Shown: positions 53,191 to 61,409 of the stretch, one piece after another | Layout of the letters: each line of letters opens with the position of its first letter | How positions within the stretch are numbered: position 1 is the stretch's first letter | Assembly: GCF_018130145.1 (NCBI RefSeq) | Contig: NZ_JAFCMB010000022.1 | Span: 27,120-91,119, forward strand | Origin: Bradyrhizobium sp. AUGA SZCCT0176 | GTDB lineage: Bacteria > Pseudomonadota > Alphaproteobacteria > Rhizobiales > Xanthobacteraceae | Direction of reading: 5' to 3' | Length of the DNA stretch: 64,000 bases | Translations under genes and position numbers: made by a program | Notes under the pieces: generated by a model | What the model was told of the DNA's origin: nothing | The model's database searches: none | Seen by the model: the letters and a program-made list of their open reading frames with translations, nothing else

Positions 53191-54071
53191 CGCGCGGGTA
53201 CCCCCGACTGCAAGTCGGCACGGGAAAGCAGCGTGGACACGCAACGCTGAAGTAATACTTTCGCGAGGTGCCGCCGCATGGCCGGAGTAGCCTGCTGATC
53301 CTCCTGCGGATCCAGCTCTTCGCCCAGTACCGCGGAGGCGTTGGCCAGGACTTCCGGCGTGACGGCGACGTTAACAAGTTTTCCGGCAGCCCCGGCGAGC
53401 AAAGGCCGGTCGCCCACGGCAAAGAAACCGAGGCGGAGATCAGTGAACTGCCCGTCTACGATGGTCGACTGCGCCGCTAAGCCGACAATGGCATAGTCGC
53501 CATGACGGCGGGCAAATTCATGGAAGAAGTGCACGGAATCTTTCCGCGCGACAGGCAGTTCGACGGCAACCAGCAGTTCCTGTGGCGAAAGTGCCGTCTC
53601 GTAAATGCCGGTGAAGAATTCTTGAGCAGGGATTCGCCGCTCGCCGCGTGGCCCGCAAACGATGACGGTTGCGCCCAGCGCCACCATGCAAGCCGGCAAT
53701 TCGGAAGCCGGATCCGCGTGCGCAAGGCTGCCGCCGAGCGTGCCGCGGTTGCGGATCGCCGGATGCGCGACATGGGAGGTAGCGTCCCTCAACAGAGGAG
53801 CATGGGTCGCGATTTCGGGAGATCTCAGGACGTCCACGTGACGCGTCAGCGCACGAACGGTTAAGACGTCGCCTTTCACAACTATCCCGCGAAGCTCAGC
53901 CAATTCACCGATATCGACAATGAATTCGGGGGAGATCAGGCGCAGATTCATTGCCGGCATCAGGCTTTGGCCGCCGGATAACACCTTGGCCTTGTCCCCG
54001 TACGCGACCAACAGTTCCAGCGCACTTGGGACGCTGGTCGGGCGGGCATAAGCGAAAGCCGAGGCTTTCAT
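53187..54071 (-). CDS. CoxM-like FAD-binding subunit of molybdenum hydroxylase
   Basis: A 294-residue FAD subunit with KVLSGGQSLMPAMNLRL and NRGTLGGSLAHADPASELPA, the two FAD pyrophosphate motifs of the family. The ATG at 54071 follows GGGGGAGG. It is the first gene of the three-subunit hydroxylase operon, divergent from the LLM monooxygenase at 54256 with a shared promoter region of 184 bp. FAD presumably passes electrons to NAD+ or quinone. Confidence 0.92.
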   Translation of the reverse strand: MKASAFAYARPTSVPSALELLVAYGDKAKVLSGGQSLMPAMNLRLISPEFIVDIGELAELRGIVVKGDVLTVRALTRHVDVLRSPEIATHAPLLRDATSHVAHPAIRNRGTLGGSLAHADPASELPACMVALGATVIVCGPRGERRIPAQEFFTGIYETALSPQELLVAVELPVARKDSVHFFHEFARRHGDYAIVGLAAQSTIVDGQFTDLRLGFFAVGDRPLLAGAAGKLVNVAVTPEVLANASAVLGEELDPQEDQQATPAMRRHLAKVLLQRCVSTLLSRADLQSGVPAR

Positions 54072-54255
54072 TTCGGCGTAACCTCCCCCTGCCGGATATC
54101 GGCATTTTCTTTGGATTAGACGGCGACAATTTTTAAAGGTCAAGTTTGTTTATCGAGTGATTATTTCGGTGCCTGCGACTTTGGGACTTGTTATCATTTT
54201 GCGACCGACGCACGTTTCCTACCAAACAAAAAGCCTGCCCTTGGGGGATCAGACC

Positions 54256-55356
54256 ATGAAGCTCGGGTTCTTCACGATGCCCATCCATCCTGTCGGCAAG
54301 GATTGGCGGCTGTCCCTCAAAGAGGATCGCGAAGCCTTCCTGCTGGCCGACGAGCTCGGGTACAGCGAAGCTTATGTCGGCGAGCACGTCACCGACAAAG
54401 CCGAGAACATCACATCCTGCATCGCATTCATCGCCTGGCTCGCCGCGGCGACCAAGCAAATCAAGCTTGGAACCGGCACCATCAACATGCCGAACACTCA
54501 TCCGGCGGCGCTTGCAGCCTCGATCGCGATGCTCGATCACATGCTCGACGGCCGCCTGATTTTCGGTATCAGCCCCGGTGGGTTGCTGTCCGACGCTGAA
54601 GTTTTCGGTAATCTCGACGCAGATCGCAACGCGATGTTCCTGGAGGCGATCAATCAGGTCCTTGATATCTGGGCAAGCGAGCCTCCGTATAACCTCCAAG
54701 GCAAGTACTGGAATGTATCGGTACAGAAGACCCTGATTGAGGACATTGGTCAGGGGTTCATCGCGCGCCCGCTACAACGGCCGCATCCACCGATCGTAGT
54801 GACGGCAGTGGCGCCGTTCTCGAAAGGCGTGACCGAAGCCGCTGCGCGCGGCTGGGATCCGATTTCGGCGAACTTCCTGATGCCGGCTTGGGTCAAAAGC
54901 CATTGGCCTAAATACGCTGAAGGCTGCGAACGTGTCGGCCGCCCCGCAGAGTCGGCGAACTGGCGGGTCGCCAAAAGCGTGTTTGTAGCCAAGGATGCTA
55001 CAACGGCAAAAGCCTATGCTACCGATCCGAACGGTCCATATGTCTATTATTATCGCTCGCTATTCACCAAGTTGAAGCGTGGCGGCCGCATCGAATTGTT
55101 CAAAACGCGCCGTGATCAGCCCGACGAGGAAGTGACGCTCGAGTCGATCTGCGACAAACTCATCATTCACGGCACGCCAGATAGCGTGGCCGACCAACTG
55201 CTGGCTTTTCAGGAGGAGACTGGGCCCTTTGGCACGCTCCTTTATGCCGGCAAGGACTGGAAGGATCGTGAGCTTGGACGCCAGTCGATGATCCTGATGG
55301 CCGAAAAAGTCATGCCGCGCGTTAGCGCAGACATGTCCGGCAAGGCGTCCGGATAG
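54256..55356 (+). CDS. LLM class flavin-dependent oxidoreductase
   Basis: A 366-residue bacterial luciferase-like monooxygenase: MKLGFFTMPIHPVGKDW, then YVGEHVTDKAENI, KLGTGTINMPNTHPAALA and GRLIFGISPGGLLSD, and a C-terminal HGTPDSVADQLLAF. The ATG at 54256 follows GGGGGA. Such enzymes use reduced FMN to insert oxygen, often in ring opening of heterocycles (RutA is a relative). A flavin reductase that could supply FMNH2 is encoded at 56950. It is followed 23 bp later by a deacetylase-type hydrolase, probably in one operon. Confidence 0.9.
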   Translation: MKLGFFTMPIHPVGKDWRLSLKEDREAFLLADELGYSEAYVGEHVTDKAENITSCIAFIAWLAAATKQIKLGTGTINMPNTHPAALAASIAMLDHMLDGRLIFGISPGGLLSDAEVFGNLDADRNAMFLEAINQVLDIWASEPPYNLQGKYWNVSVQKTLIEDIGQGFIARPLQRPHPPIVVTAVAPFSKGVTEAAARGWDPISANFLMPAWVKSHWPKYAEGCERVGRPAESANWRVAKSVFVAKDATTAKAYATDPNGPYVYYYRSLFTKLKRGGRIELFKTRRDQPDEEVTLESICDKLIIHGTPDSVADQLLAFQEETGPFGTLLYAGKDWKDRELGRQSMILMAEKVMPRVSADMSGKASG

Positions 55357-55379
55357 ATCAATCATCCAAGGAATCTGCC

Positions 55380-56255
55380 GTGGCTCTTAGTGATCGTATC
55401 CCCTATCAGGCCCAAATCGATCGACCAAAGTTGACGCTTCCCGGCGGCAAGAAGCTCGCAGTGTGGGTGATCCTCAACGTAGAGGAATGGCGGATCGAGA
55501 ACGCGATGCCGCGGACGGTGTTGAGCCCGCCGATGGGACAGACGCTGCTGCCTGACGTGCCGAATTGGTCCTGGCATGAGTACGGCATGCGGGCCGGCTT
55601 CTGGCGGCAGTTCAAGGTGCTGACCGACCGCAAGATGCCGGTAACGCTGGCCCTGAATGCCAATGTCTGCAATTCCTATCCGCGCGTTGCGTCCGCCGCG
55701 CTCGAGGCCGGCTTCGAGTTTATGGGCCACGGATTCCTGCAGGGGCCGATGCACAAGCTCGACAATCAAGCCGATGCGATCAAGCGCTCCGTAGAAACAA
55801 TCGCAAAATTTACCGGCAAATCACCACGATCATGGGAGAGCCCGGGCCTCACCGAGACCGAGGAAACTCTCGATCTTCTGCGTCTCAACGGCATCGAATA
55901 TCTAGCGGATTGGGTCATCGACGATCTGCCGCAGGATATCGCCACGCCCCACGGCACCATCACGACGATCCCTTATTCGGTCGAAACCAACGACATCGTC
56001 GTCCATGCGCTGCAACATCAGCCCTCCGAGCAATTCCTGAAGCGTGGCATGGATCAGTTCGACCGGCTCTATCTCGAAGGCGAATCGAACGCGCGGATCA
56101 TGGCGATCTCGATCCATCCCTATATTACGGGGGTTCCGCATCGCATCAAATATCTGGAAGCGCTGCTGGACTACGTGATCAGCCATGACGGCGTGGCACT
56201 GATGACCGCAAGCGAGATCGGCGACTGGTATCGCGCGGAAACAGCCGGAAAATAA
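55380..56255 (+). CDS. PuuE-like polysaccharide deacetylase family hydrolase
   Basis: A 291-residue NodB-fold hydrolase. The blocks WHEYGMRAGFWRQFKVLTDR, TLALNANVCNSYPRVASAAL and FEFMGHGFLQGPMHKL match the PuuE (allantoinase-type) branch rather than sugar deacetylases. No signal peptide, so the substrate is intracellular, probably an amide or cyclic ureide. It starts at GTG 55380 with AAGGAA upstream. Coupling to the LLM monooxygenase suggests hydrolysis of an oxidised heterocycle product. Confidence 0.85.
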   Translation: MALSDRIPYQAQIDRPKLTLPGGKKLAVWVILNVEEWRIENAMPRTVLSPPMGQTLLPDVPNWSWHEYGMRAGFWRQFKVLTDRKMPVTLALNANVCNSYPRVASAALEAGFEFMGHGFLQGPMHKLDNQADAIKRSVETIAKFTGKSPRSWESPGLTETEETLDLLRLNGIEYLADWVIDDLPQDIATPHGTITTIPYSVETNDIVVHALQHQPSEQFLKRGMDQFDRLYLEGESNARIMAISIHPYITGVPHRIKYLEALLDYVISHDGVALMTASEIGDWYRAETAGK

Positions 56256-56263
56256 CAGCTGGC

Positions 56264-56950
56264 TTATCCCACCACCTTGATTGGTGCGCGGCGGACATCC
56301 GGCGAGGTTTCATTGACCCGATCGAAGCCGGCCAGAAAGACATCCAGCGCATCGCTGATGATGCGATCCTTGTCTTCGAGCACCGGCGATTCGTAGATGT
56401 ATTTGCGGACGCCATAATAGAAGATGCCGCCGTGAAAGACCCAGGCCAGTTCGAGTTCGGTCGCACTCGGCTTGTTTTGCACGATAAGCCCCGCTTCATG
56501 ACGGCACTCCCGGATGATCCGGGTCAGGATCTTGTCCTTAACCATGCCGACATACCAGCGATTGATGTCCAGACCTTTCAAGCCCGAATAGAGATAGATG
56601 CGAAGCCATTTCCGGGTGAAGATCGCGTCGGTATAGGCGCGATAGAATTCCAGCAGCCGGTCGCGAAGCGGCCGCGAGCGGTCGGTCAGCAGTTTCTCCC
56701 AGCCGGTTTCCAGCGGGTCGAGATAGACCGTGCGATAGACCTCCTTGATCAAGTTGTCCTTGCTTGGAAAGTAACGATAGAGCAGCGGCTGCGTTACGCC
56801 AAGCCGCCGCGCCAGTGCCCGCGTTCCACCGCCAAATCCTTCTTCCGAGAAAAATTCAGTCGCCTTCGCAACAATTTCCCGGCGACGATCGTCGGGCGAG
56901 AGGCGCCTTTGTTTGGTGCCAGCACGTTTGGGCTGACCTTTCCTGCTCAT
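56264..56950 (-). CDS. TetR family transcriptional regulator
   Basis: A 228-residue repressor-type protein with a basic N-terminal leader and the TetR helix-turn-helix (about 25-70; TRALARRLGVTQPLLYRYFPSK). The C-terminal ligand domain is unremarkable. Its start overlaps the flavin reductase stop by one base (TGATG), so it is cotranscribed with the monooxygenase pair and may regulate it and the convergent LLM operon. Confidence 0.9.
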   Translation of the reverse strand: MSRKGQPKRAGTKQRRLSPDDRRREIVAKATEFFSEEGFGGGTRALARRLGVTQPLLYRYFPSKDNLIKEVYRTVYLDPLETGWEKLLTDRSRPLRDRLLEFYRAYTDAIFTRKWLRIYLYSGLKGLDINRWYVGMVKDKILTRIIRECRHEAGLIVQNKPSATELELAWVFHGGIFYYGVRKYIYESPVLEDKDRIISDALDVFLAGFDRVNETSPDVRRAPIKVVG

Positions 56951-57501
56951 CAGGATTTGCCGTCGTCGCCGGCAAGGAATCGGCCGAATCCGCCGCGTGC
57001 AAACAACAGCGGCTCCTGCCCATTATAAGTATAGGCCTCGACGGCTCCCAGAAAGATGATGTGGTCACCCCCGTAGTATCGATTGGCGGCACGACACTGA
57101 AAATTTGCAACGCTGTCAGCAAGCACCGGCGCGTTGCCGAGCCCCGGCGTCCAGCTCACGCCGGCGAATTTGTCGCCGGAGGATTTTGCGAATTGCGAGG
57201 CCAGCGTCTGCTGAGAAGCACCGAGAACATTGACTGCGAAATGGCTGGCGTTCTGGAAGATGGTCAAGCCCTGCGAGAACATGCCGAGGCTCCACAGGAC
57301 CAGCGGCGGATTCAGCGAGACTGAGGCAAAGGAGTTGCAGGTCACGCCATACGGCTTTCCGTCAGCCGCCATCGCTGTAACGATAGTGACGCCGGTAGCG
57401 AACGTACCGAGCGCATTACGAAAATCCCGGGGATCGATCGCCGAGTTGTCGCTGGCGAACTCGTTAGCGGGATCGGCCGGATGTTTGGGTGCGTCGGACA
57501 T
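56950..57501 (-). CDS. Flavin reductase family protein
   Basis: A 183-residue HpaC/RutF-like NAD(P)H:flavin reductase with FRNALGTFATGVTIVTAMAA, GVTCNSFASVSLNPPLVLWSL and DHIIFLGAVEAYTY. It provides reduced flavin to a partner oxygenase: the HpaH-like protein encoded just upstream (7 bp gap), and perhaps also the LLM enzyme. Confidence 0.92.
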   Translation of the reverse strand: MSDAPKHPADPANEFASDNSAIDPRDFRNALGTFATGVTIVTAMAADGKPYGVTCNSFASVSLNPPLVLWSLGMFSQGLTIFQNASHFAVNVLGASQQTLASQFAKSSGDKFAGVSWTPGLGNAPVLADSVANFQCRAANRYYGGDHIIFLGAVEAYTYNGQEPLLFARGGFGRFLAGDDGKS

Positions 57502-57508
57502 CCTCGCC

Positions 57509-58735
57509 TCAGAGCGTCAGGTTTTCGGACGGCAGGCCAAGCGCTACACGTCCATAATTGGTTCCCGCCGCATCGAAATTGAACGCGAGGTGCGAATTCA
57601 CCGCGTGGGCATCGCGAAACTGCCGCTGCAACGCACCCGACGTAAACAGACTGCGCGCGCCGCTTGCAGCAAACAGCAGCGACACGGCCTCAGTGCAGAG
57701 GTTGACAGAGAACGCGCCGTCACGCCGCAATCGCGTCTTGTCTGCTATATCCGGAACGTGACCACGTCGAGCGTCCACCATCGCTTCGATGCAGTTCGTG
57801 CGCATGACCAGCCGCGCCGCGTCGATCTTGGCGGAGGCCTCCGCGATCTTGATCTGGGTCGTCTGCATATCGCTGAGCTTGGCCCGATTGTAGGTCGAGG
57901 CGCGATGACGTGCGAATTCGACATAATCATTCAAACAGGCCTGTGCATTACCCAGACCGACGCCTGATAATACATAGGGGAACAACGAGAATACCGGCAG
58001 CGCATAGAGGGCGTTTGGATTGACGGCACTCCCCGGGGTTGGCCCGCCGGTAAGATCGCTGACGGCGATCGTCATCTGCTCGGCGATGAAGGCGTCCGTG
58101 ACCCTGACATCGTTCGATCCGGTACCGCACAGGCCGGTCGCGTTCCAGGTATCGTTGATCTTGTAGTCGCTCTTGTTGAGCAGGAAGAGCCGGTATTCGA
58201 TACCGTCGGCGTCATCGTCGGACGAAACCACGCTGGCGAGCATGTTCCAATCGCAGGATTCGACACCTGAGGAAAACGGCCAGTGGCCATTGAGCACATA
58301 TCCGCCATCGACTTTTCTGGCTCGGCCAGCCGGAAAGATGAATGACGAGGCGATCAACGCATTGGCGTCCTTGTCCCAGACGGCGTCCTGCGCATGCCGG
58401 TCAAACATGCCTAGCATCCAGTGATGGCTTGCAAGATTGGCAAAATTCCACGCTACGGAAGCATCCGCCTGCCCCAGCGCATCGGCGCAATCGACCAGCG
58501 CAACATAGTCGAGTTCGGCGCCGCCGACGCGTTTGGGCTGTATGATCCGGAACAGGCCGGCATCGTGTAAATCTCGCTCGGTCTCCGGTGGCAGGCGCCG
58601 CAGTTCTTCGGTCCTGGCAGCACGCTCCCGCAATTTCGGGATCAGCGCTCTGGCGCGGGCAACCATAGCGGCATAGCTGTCCGTACCCGGTCCCGCGAGC
58701 GAACTTGCATCTGGCCTGCGGCCGTCCCCTGGCAT
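57509..58735 (-). CDS. Flavin-dependent monooxygenase of acyl-CoA dehydrogenase fold (HpaH-like)
   Basis: A 408-residue protein of the two-component p-hydroxyphenylacetate hydroxylase oxygenase group. It has LRRLPPETERDLHDAGLFRI, SVAWNFANLASHHWMLGMF, VLNGHWPFSSGVESCDWNML and the late HLAFNFDAAGTNYGRVALG. It lacks the catalytic Glu block expected of a beta-oxidation acyl-CoA dehydrogenase, as these hydroxylases do. The ATG at 58735 (AAGGAAA upstream) is preferred over an upstream TTG. Encoded with its own flavin reductase. Confidence 0.87.
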   Translation of the reverse strand: MPGDGRRPDASSLAGPGTDSYAAMVARARALIPKLRERAARTEELRRLPPETERDLHDAGLFRIIQPKRVGGAELDYVALVDCADALGQADASVAWNFANLASHHWMLGMFDRHAQDAVWDKDANALIASSFIFPAGRARKVDGGYVLNGHWPFSSGVESCDWNMLASVVSSDDDADGIEYRLFLLNKSDYKINDTWNATGLCGTGSNDVRVTDAFIAEQMTIAVSDLTGGPTPGSAVNPNALYALPVFSLFPYVLSGVGLGNAQACLNDYVEFARHRASTYNRAKLSDMQTTQIKIAEASAKIDAARLVMRTNCIEAMVDARRGHVPDIADKTRLRRDGAFSVNLCTEAVSLLFAASGARSLFTSGALQRQFRDAHAVNSHLAFNFDAAGTNYGRVALGLPSENLTL

Positions 58736-58910
58736 TGGCGTTTCCTTGCCCAATCCGTCGTTGCGAACTTGAAGCGGTTGGGCCTGGCCAGTCTACCGCC
58801 TCACCGCCAATGATCAAGGCGCGCGGAACATGCCTCTTCCGCCAAATTGGGCTGGTGCCATGTGATCTTTTGCGTCGCGCCAGACGGATCCGTTGGCTAT
58901 GCACCCGTGC

Positions 58911-58950
58911 TAAAACGAAAAAGAGCCCGGCGGCCGTCAGGCCACCGGGC
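58911..58950 (-). terminator. Rho-independent terminator of prophage-region transcript
   Basis: On the minus strand the stem GCCCGGTGGCC-TGAC-GGCCGCCGGGC (one mismatch) is followed by TCTTTTTCGTTTTA. It lies just after the minus-strand acetyltransferase gene and marks the left edge of the phage-like region. Confidence 0.85.
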
Positions 58951-58982
58951 GAGGAGTACTTCGAAAGAATGCTGGACGCTGG

Positions 58983-59411
58983 CTATCCAATGAGCTTGCG
59001 CCAATAAAGCGTATTTGGCCAAGCCCATGGGACTGGCGGCTGAAACAGCCGGTAGCCGGCGCGAATGAAATTATTGGCTGACGACAGATTATCAGTCGTG
59101 TCGGAAATGACCGAGCACCATCCGTTGAGCCGCGCACGCCCCTCCACGGCGCCCATCAAACGAAGTTGCAACCGGCGTCCCCAGTGCTTCTTCAGCACGC
59201 CAACCCGGCAGAAATAGCCGGCATTGGACACGTGGGTTGAAGGAACAACTCCCGCAAAGCCAACTGGCTCCGTCTCGTCACGAGCGAGCCACCAATGCCC
59301 ATGATCGAACTTTAGTATAGGGGCACAATCCAAGAATGTCAGCCGATGAAGTTCCAGGAGCGTATCAGCTATCTCATCGTCGTGCCCGTCAACCTCACGA
59401 ATCCGGTACAT
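58983..59411 (-). CDS. GNAT family N-acetyltransferase
   Basis: A 142-residue acetyltransferase-fold protein: MYRIREVDGHDDEIADTLLE, then FDHGHWWLARD, CRVGVLKKHWGRRLQLRLM (the acetyl-CoA loop) and DTTDNLSSANNFIRAGYRLF. The ATG at 59411 (AGGTGGGG upstream) fits the usual N-terminus; an alternative GTG start lies at 59489. Very similar GNAT genes accompany terminase genes in bradyrhizobial prophages, which supports phage origin. Substrate unknown. Confidence 0.8.
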   Translation of the reverse strand: MYRIREVDGHDDEIADTLLELHRLTFLDCAPILKFDHGHWWLARDETEPVGFAGVVPSTHVSNAGYFCRVGVLKKHWGRRLQLRLMGAVEGRARLNGWCSVISDTTDNLSSANNFIRAGYRLFQPPVPWAWPNTLYWRKLIG

Positions 59412-59550
59412 TGGCCCCACCTGATGCTGAAATTTGAGTTGTCGACGGATCGCATTCAGCAAACCGTCGGCAATGAATCTGGACGCCACATCGATGACCG
59501 TGGCTACACAACATACGCTGAGATATTCCGGTCATGGCGCATCTCCGCGA

Positions 59551-60555
59551 TCACCTGCCAAGCGTAGCCTTGATGCCGAGCCAGACCGCACCGACAAATC
59601 CGGTGACAATCACGGTGATGACCGCCTTGAAAGTATAGCTCTGAGCCTGTTCGACACTTCTGCGCCAGCGACGCAGATGCTGAAGATCTGCCCGCATTTC
59701 GGCTCCCACCCATTGCACGATCCAGATCGTGAAGGCATCCGCCGTCGCGCCGGAGCCACCGATATCGATGAAGGCGCGGAGCGGCAACAGCGGATCGGCC
59801 GAGACCTTGCCGATGCGCCCGTCGCTTCGCGCCTGCGACAGCATCCCGGCGAAGTACGCGCCTTCGAACGCGCCGATGTAGTCGCCCTCCCAGATGTGGT
59901 CATAGCGATCCGGATAGAGCGACAAATCGAGTTGCCGCTCCTCCTCCAGCACGGAGGGAAACCAGGGATTGTCACGCCAACTCGCCTTGATCACGCACGC
60001 ACCCGGCGGCTGGCGCGTCCGCAGGAAATCGTCGATCGCGTCGGACTTCCGGCGCGGATTCCAGCTCGCCCACAGCTCCGAGCGTTCGGCGCGGATCGTC
60101 GGACGCAGCAGCGACAGGCTGCGCGCGCTCAGATTCTGCGCCTCGTCGATCCAGGCAATACGAAACCCTTCCAGTGATTTTATCGAGTCGGCAGTGTGAT
60201 CCTGCATACCCCGGAAGATGACGATTCCATCTCCGGGCGTTTCGATCTTGTCGCTGTAGAGCTTGAAGCCGCTGCCGACGCCGAGCGCGGCGATCTTGCT
60301 CTCGATCAACCGCTTGCTCGACTGCGCCAATGTCCGTTGCGCCTCGCGAATGCAGACCGCAAGCGTGCCGCGCTCGGCCTGGCAGGTCTCGACCAGAAGC
60401 TCGCCGAAAAAATGCGATTTTCCGGATCCCCTGCCGCCAAAGGCTGCGCGGTACCTGCTGGGCCGAAGCAATGGCTCAAATACTTTCGCTGTGGGGATCG
60501 TCAGGATTGACGATGAGCCGCTCGATCCGTTCGGGAGGCTTGTTCGAACCGTCAT
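59551..60555 (-). CDS. Phage terminase large subunit, truncated and fused to a membrane-protein tail
   Basis: The frame from ATG 60555 gives 334 residues. The first part is a PBSX-type terminase ATPase: Walker A-like FGGRGSGKSHF, ESKIAALGVGSGF, Walker B GFRIAWIDEAQNLS and LWASWNPRRKSDAIDDF, then the start of the nuclease domain (RAFIDIGGSGATADAFTIWI). After QWVGAE (near 59700) the rest of the nuclease domain is missing. Instead the frame continues as MRADLQHLRRWRRSVEQAQS and a membrane segment (AVITVIVTGFVGAVWLGIKA), like the end of a small XhlA/holin-like phage protein. An internal deletion has joined two genes in frame. It is unlikely to be a working terminase. Confidence 0.8.
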   Translation of the reverse strand: MTVRTSLPNGSSGSSSILTIPTAKVFEPLLRPSRYRAAFGGRGSGKSHFFGELLVETCQAERGTLAVCIREAQRTLAQSSKRLIESKIAALGVGSGFKLYSDKIETPGDGIVIFRGMQDHTADSIKSLEGFRIAWIDEAQNLSARSLSLLRPTIRAERSELWASWNPRRKSDAIDDFLRTRQPPGACVIKASWRDNPWFPSVLEEERQLDLSLYPDRYDHIWEGDYIGAFEGAYFAGMLSQARSDGRIGKVSADPLLPLRAFIDIGGSGATADAFTIWIVQWVGAEMRADLQHLRRWRRSVEQAQSYTFKAVITVIVTGFVGAVWLGIKATLGR

Positions 60556-60733
60556 TACCGCTCTCCGATGGTTGCGCGGCCTTGCCCCAGCCGCGATCGA
60601 GGACCGCGTTGGCCGCCGAGATGCGCGCCGCAGGCGTCGCATCCTTGCTATGCATGATTTTGACGAGGACGTTGATGGCCGTCTTGGTCTGGCTCCGTGC
60701 CAGTGAGCGGATGTCTGCCAAGGGTTTCCTCAC
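60476..60733 (-). CDS. Terminase small subunit-like phage protein
   Basis: An 85-residue protein (RKPLADIRSLARSQTKTAIN, then DATPAARISAANAVLDRGWG) of the kind found directly before terminase large subunits in alphaproteobacterial phages. It starts at GTG 60733, overlapping the previous tiny ORF stop as GTGA, and its end overlaps the terminase start by 80 bp in another frame. DNA-recognition function is assumed from position only. Confidence 0.65.
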   Translation of the reverse strand: MRKPLADIRSLARSQTKTAINVLVKIMHSKDATPAARISAANAVLDRGWGKAAQPSESGNDGSNKPPERIERLIVNPDDPHSESI

Positions 60734-60894
60734 CGCGTCTCGTCATGATCCGCCGTGACGTATTCGCACGGCGTAAGGTCGGTCGGGTCCGCCGCAGGCT
60801 CGTGCACCGCGGAGCGGAACGCGATCGTCGGGAAATCGGTCTGTTCATGATCATGCCCGGGGCGCGGGATGAACTGGATGATTTCGGCACTCAT
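60730..60894 (-). CDS. Small phage-type protein of unknown function
   Basis: A 54-residue protein (MSAEIIQFIPRPGHDHEQTD). The ATG at 60894 has an excellent GGAGGATC ribosome site, overlaps the stop of the preceding tiny membrane ORF (ATGA), and its own stop overlaps the next start. IIQFIPRP starts are frequent in small bradyrhizobial phage ORFs. A diverged, shortened copy (27 codons) lies at 63576-63659. Confidence 0.65.
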   Translation of the reverse strand: MSAEIIQFIPRPGHDHEQTDFPTIAFRSAVHEPAADPTDLTPCEYVTADHDETR

Positions 60895-61235
60895 GAGGGA
60901 TCCTCCCATACCGCGATTGCAATCAGGCCGATCAGCGCGAGCGATATCAGATACGCCGTCATCGGCTTCTCTCCGGGAAAAAATGCGCGGCATGATCGCT
61001 GGTGTGCAATCATTTCGGGCGCGAACCGTATCCCTGCTGCAGGGGCCGCTTGCGGACGTGACCTGGGCCACGCCGCACGCCGGCGCGTTCACGCGTGCCG
61101 GCTAAGGATGATCTCAAAGGTTCGGACGACGGCGCGCCTGCGACGCCTCAGGCGACGGGCGTTGGGAGTTGTGGCGTCGTGACAAGCGGCCGCCGTCCGA
61201 TTGGAAAATTTCAAACAAAAAGCCCGCGGCGGATT
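60815..61235. repeat. Direct repeat, copy 1 (about 420 bp)
   Basis: This segment matches 63580-64000 at a constant offset of 2765 bp. The stretch right of about 61095 is almost identical; the left part is more diverged. It includes the tiny membrane ORF, a spacer, and the left half of a terminator. Copy 2 is cut by the window edge. Confidence 0.9.
60891..60962 (-). CDS. Tiny membrane protein (23 aa), copy 1
   Basis: MTAYLISLALIGLIAIAVWE plus DPS: a single membrane segment in 23 residues. The ATG at 60962 follows CCGGAGAGAAG and the stop overlaps the next start (ATGA). A second copy with conservative changes lies at 63656-63727, which supports real coding. Function unknown; phage operon context. 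Confidence 0.6.
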   Translation of the reverse strand: MTAYLISLALIGLIAIAVWEDPS

Positions 61236-61409
61236 TCTCCGCCCGGGCTCTGCATGATTTTCGCGATGATGATATTCAGCCGGTGATTTGCCCGACGTGT
61301 CAAATTCTTTTTCAGGCCGTCAATCAATCGCAGAAAATCAGGGAACATCGATGCGACAGGACTCGCCTGACAATAAGGCGCGAGCCGACGGGAATTTTGA
61401 TCTTCAAGA
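60963..61409. other. Intergenic region with repeat and terminator
   Basis: About 447 bases between the tiny phage ORF and the large unknown gene. It carries most of direct repeat copy 1, an internal palindrome CGACGCCTCAGGCGACG near 61142-61160, and the terminator at 61211-61249. No further credible gene is seen; a short frame on the minus strand ends early in this copy but not in copy 2. Confidence 0.5.
61211..61249 (-). terminator. Rho-independent terminator after the large unknown gene
   Basis: On the minus strand AGCCCGGGCGGA-GAAA-TCCGCCGCGGGCT forms a long stem with a one-base bulge, followed by TTTTTGTTTGA. It ends transcription of the unit at 61410-63426. The same terminator begins at the right window edge in repeat copy 2. 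Confidence 0.85.
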
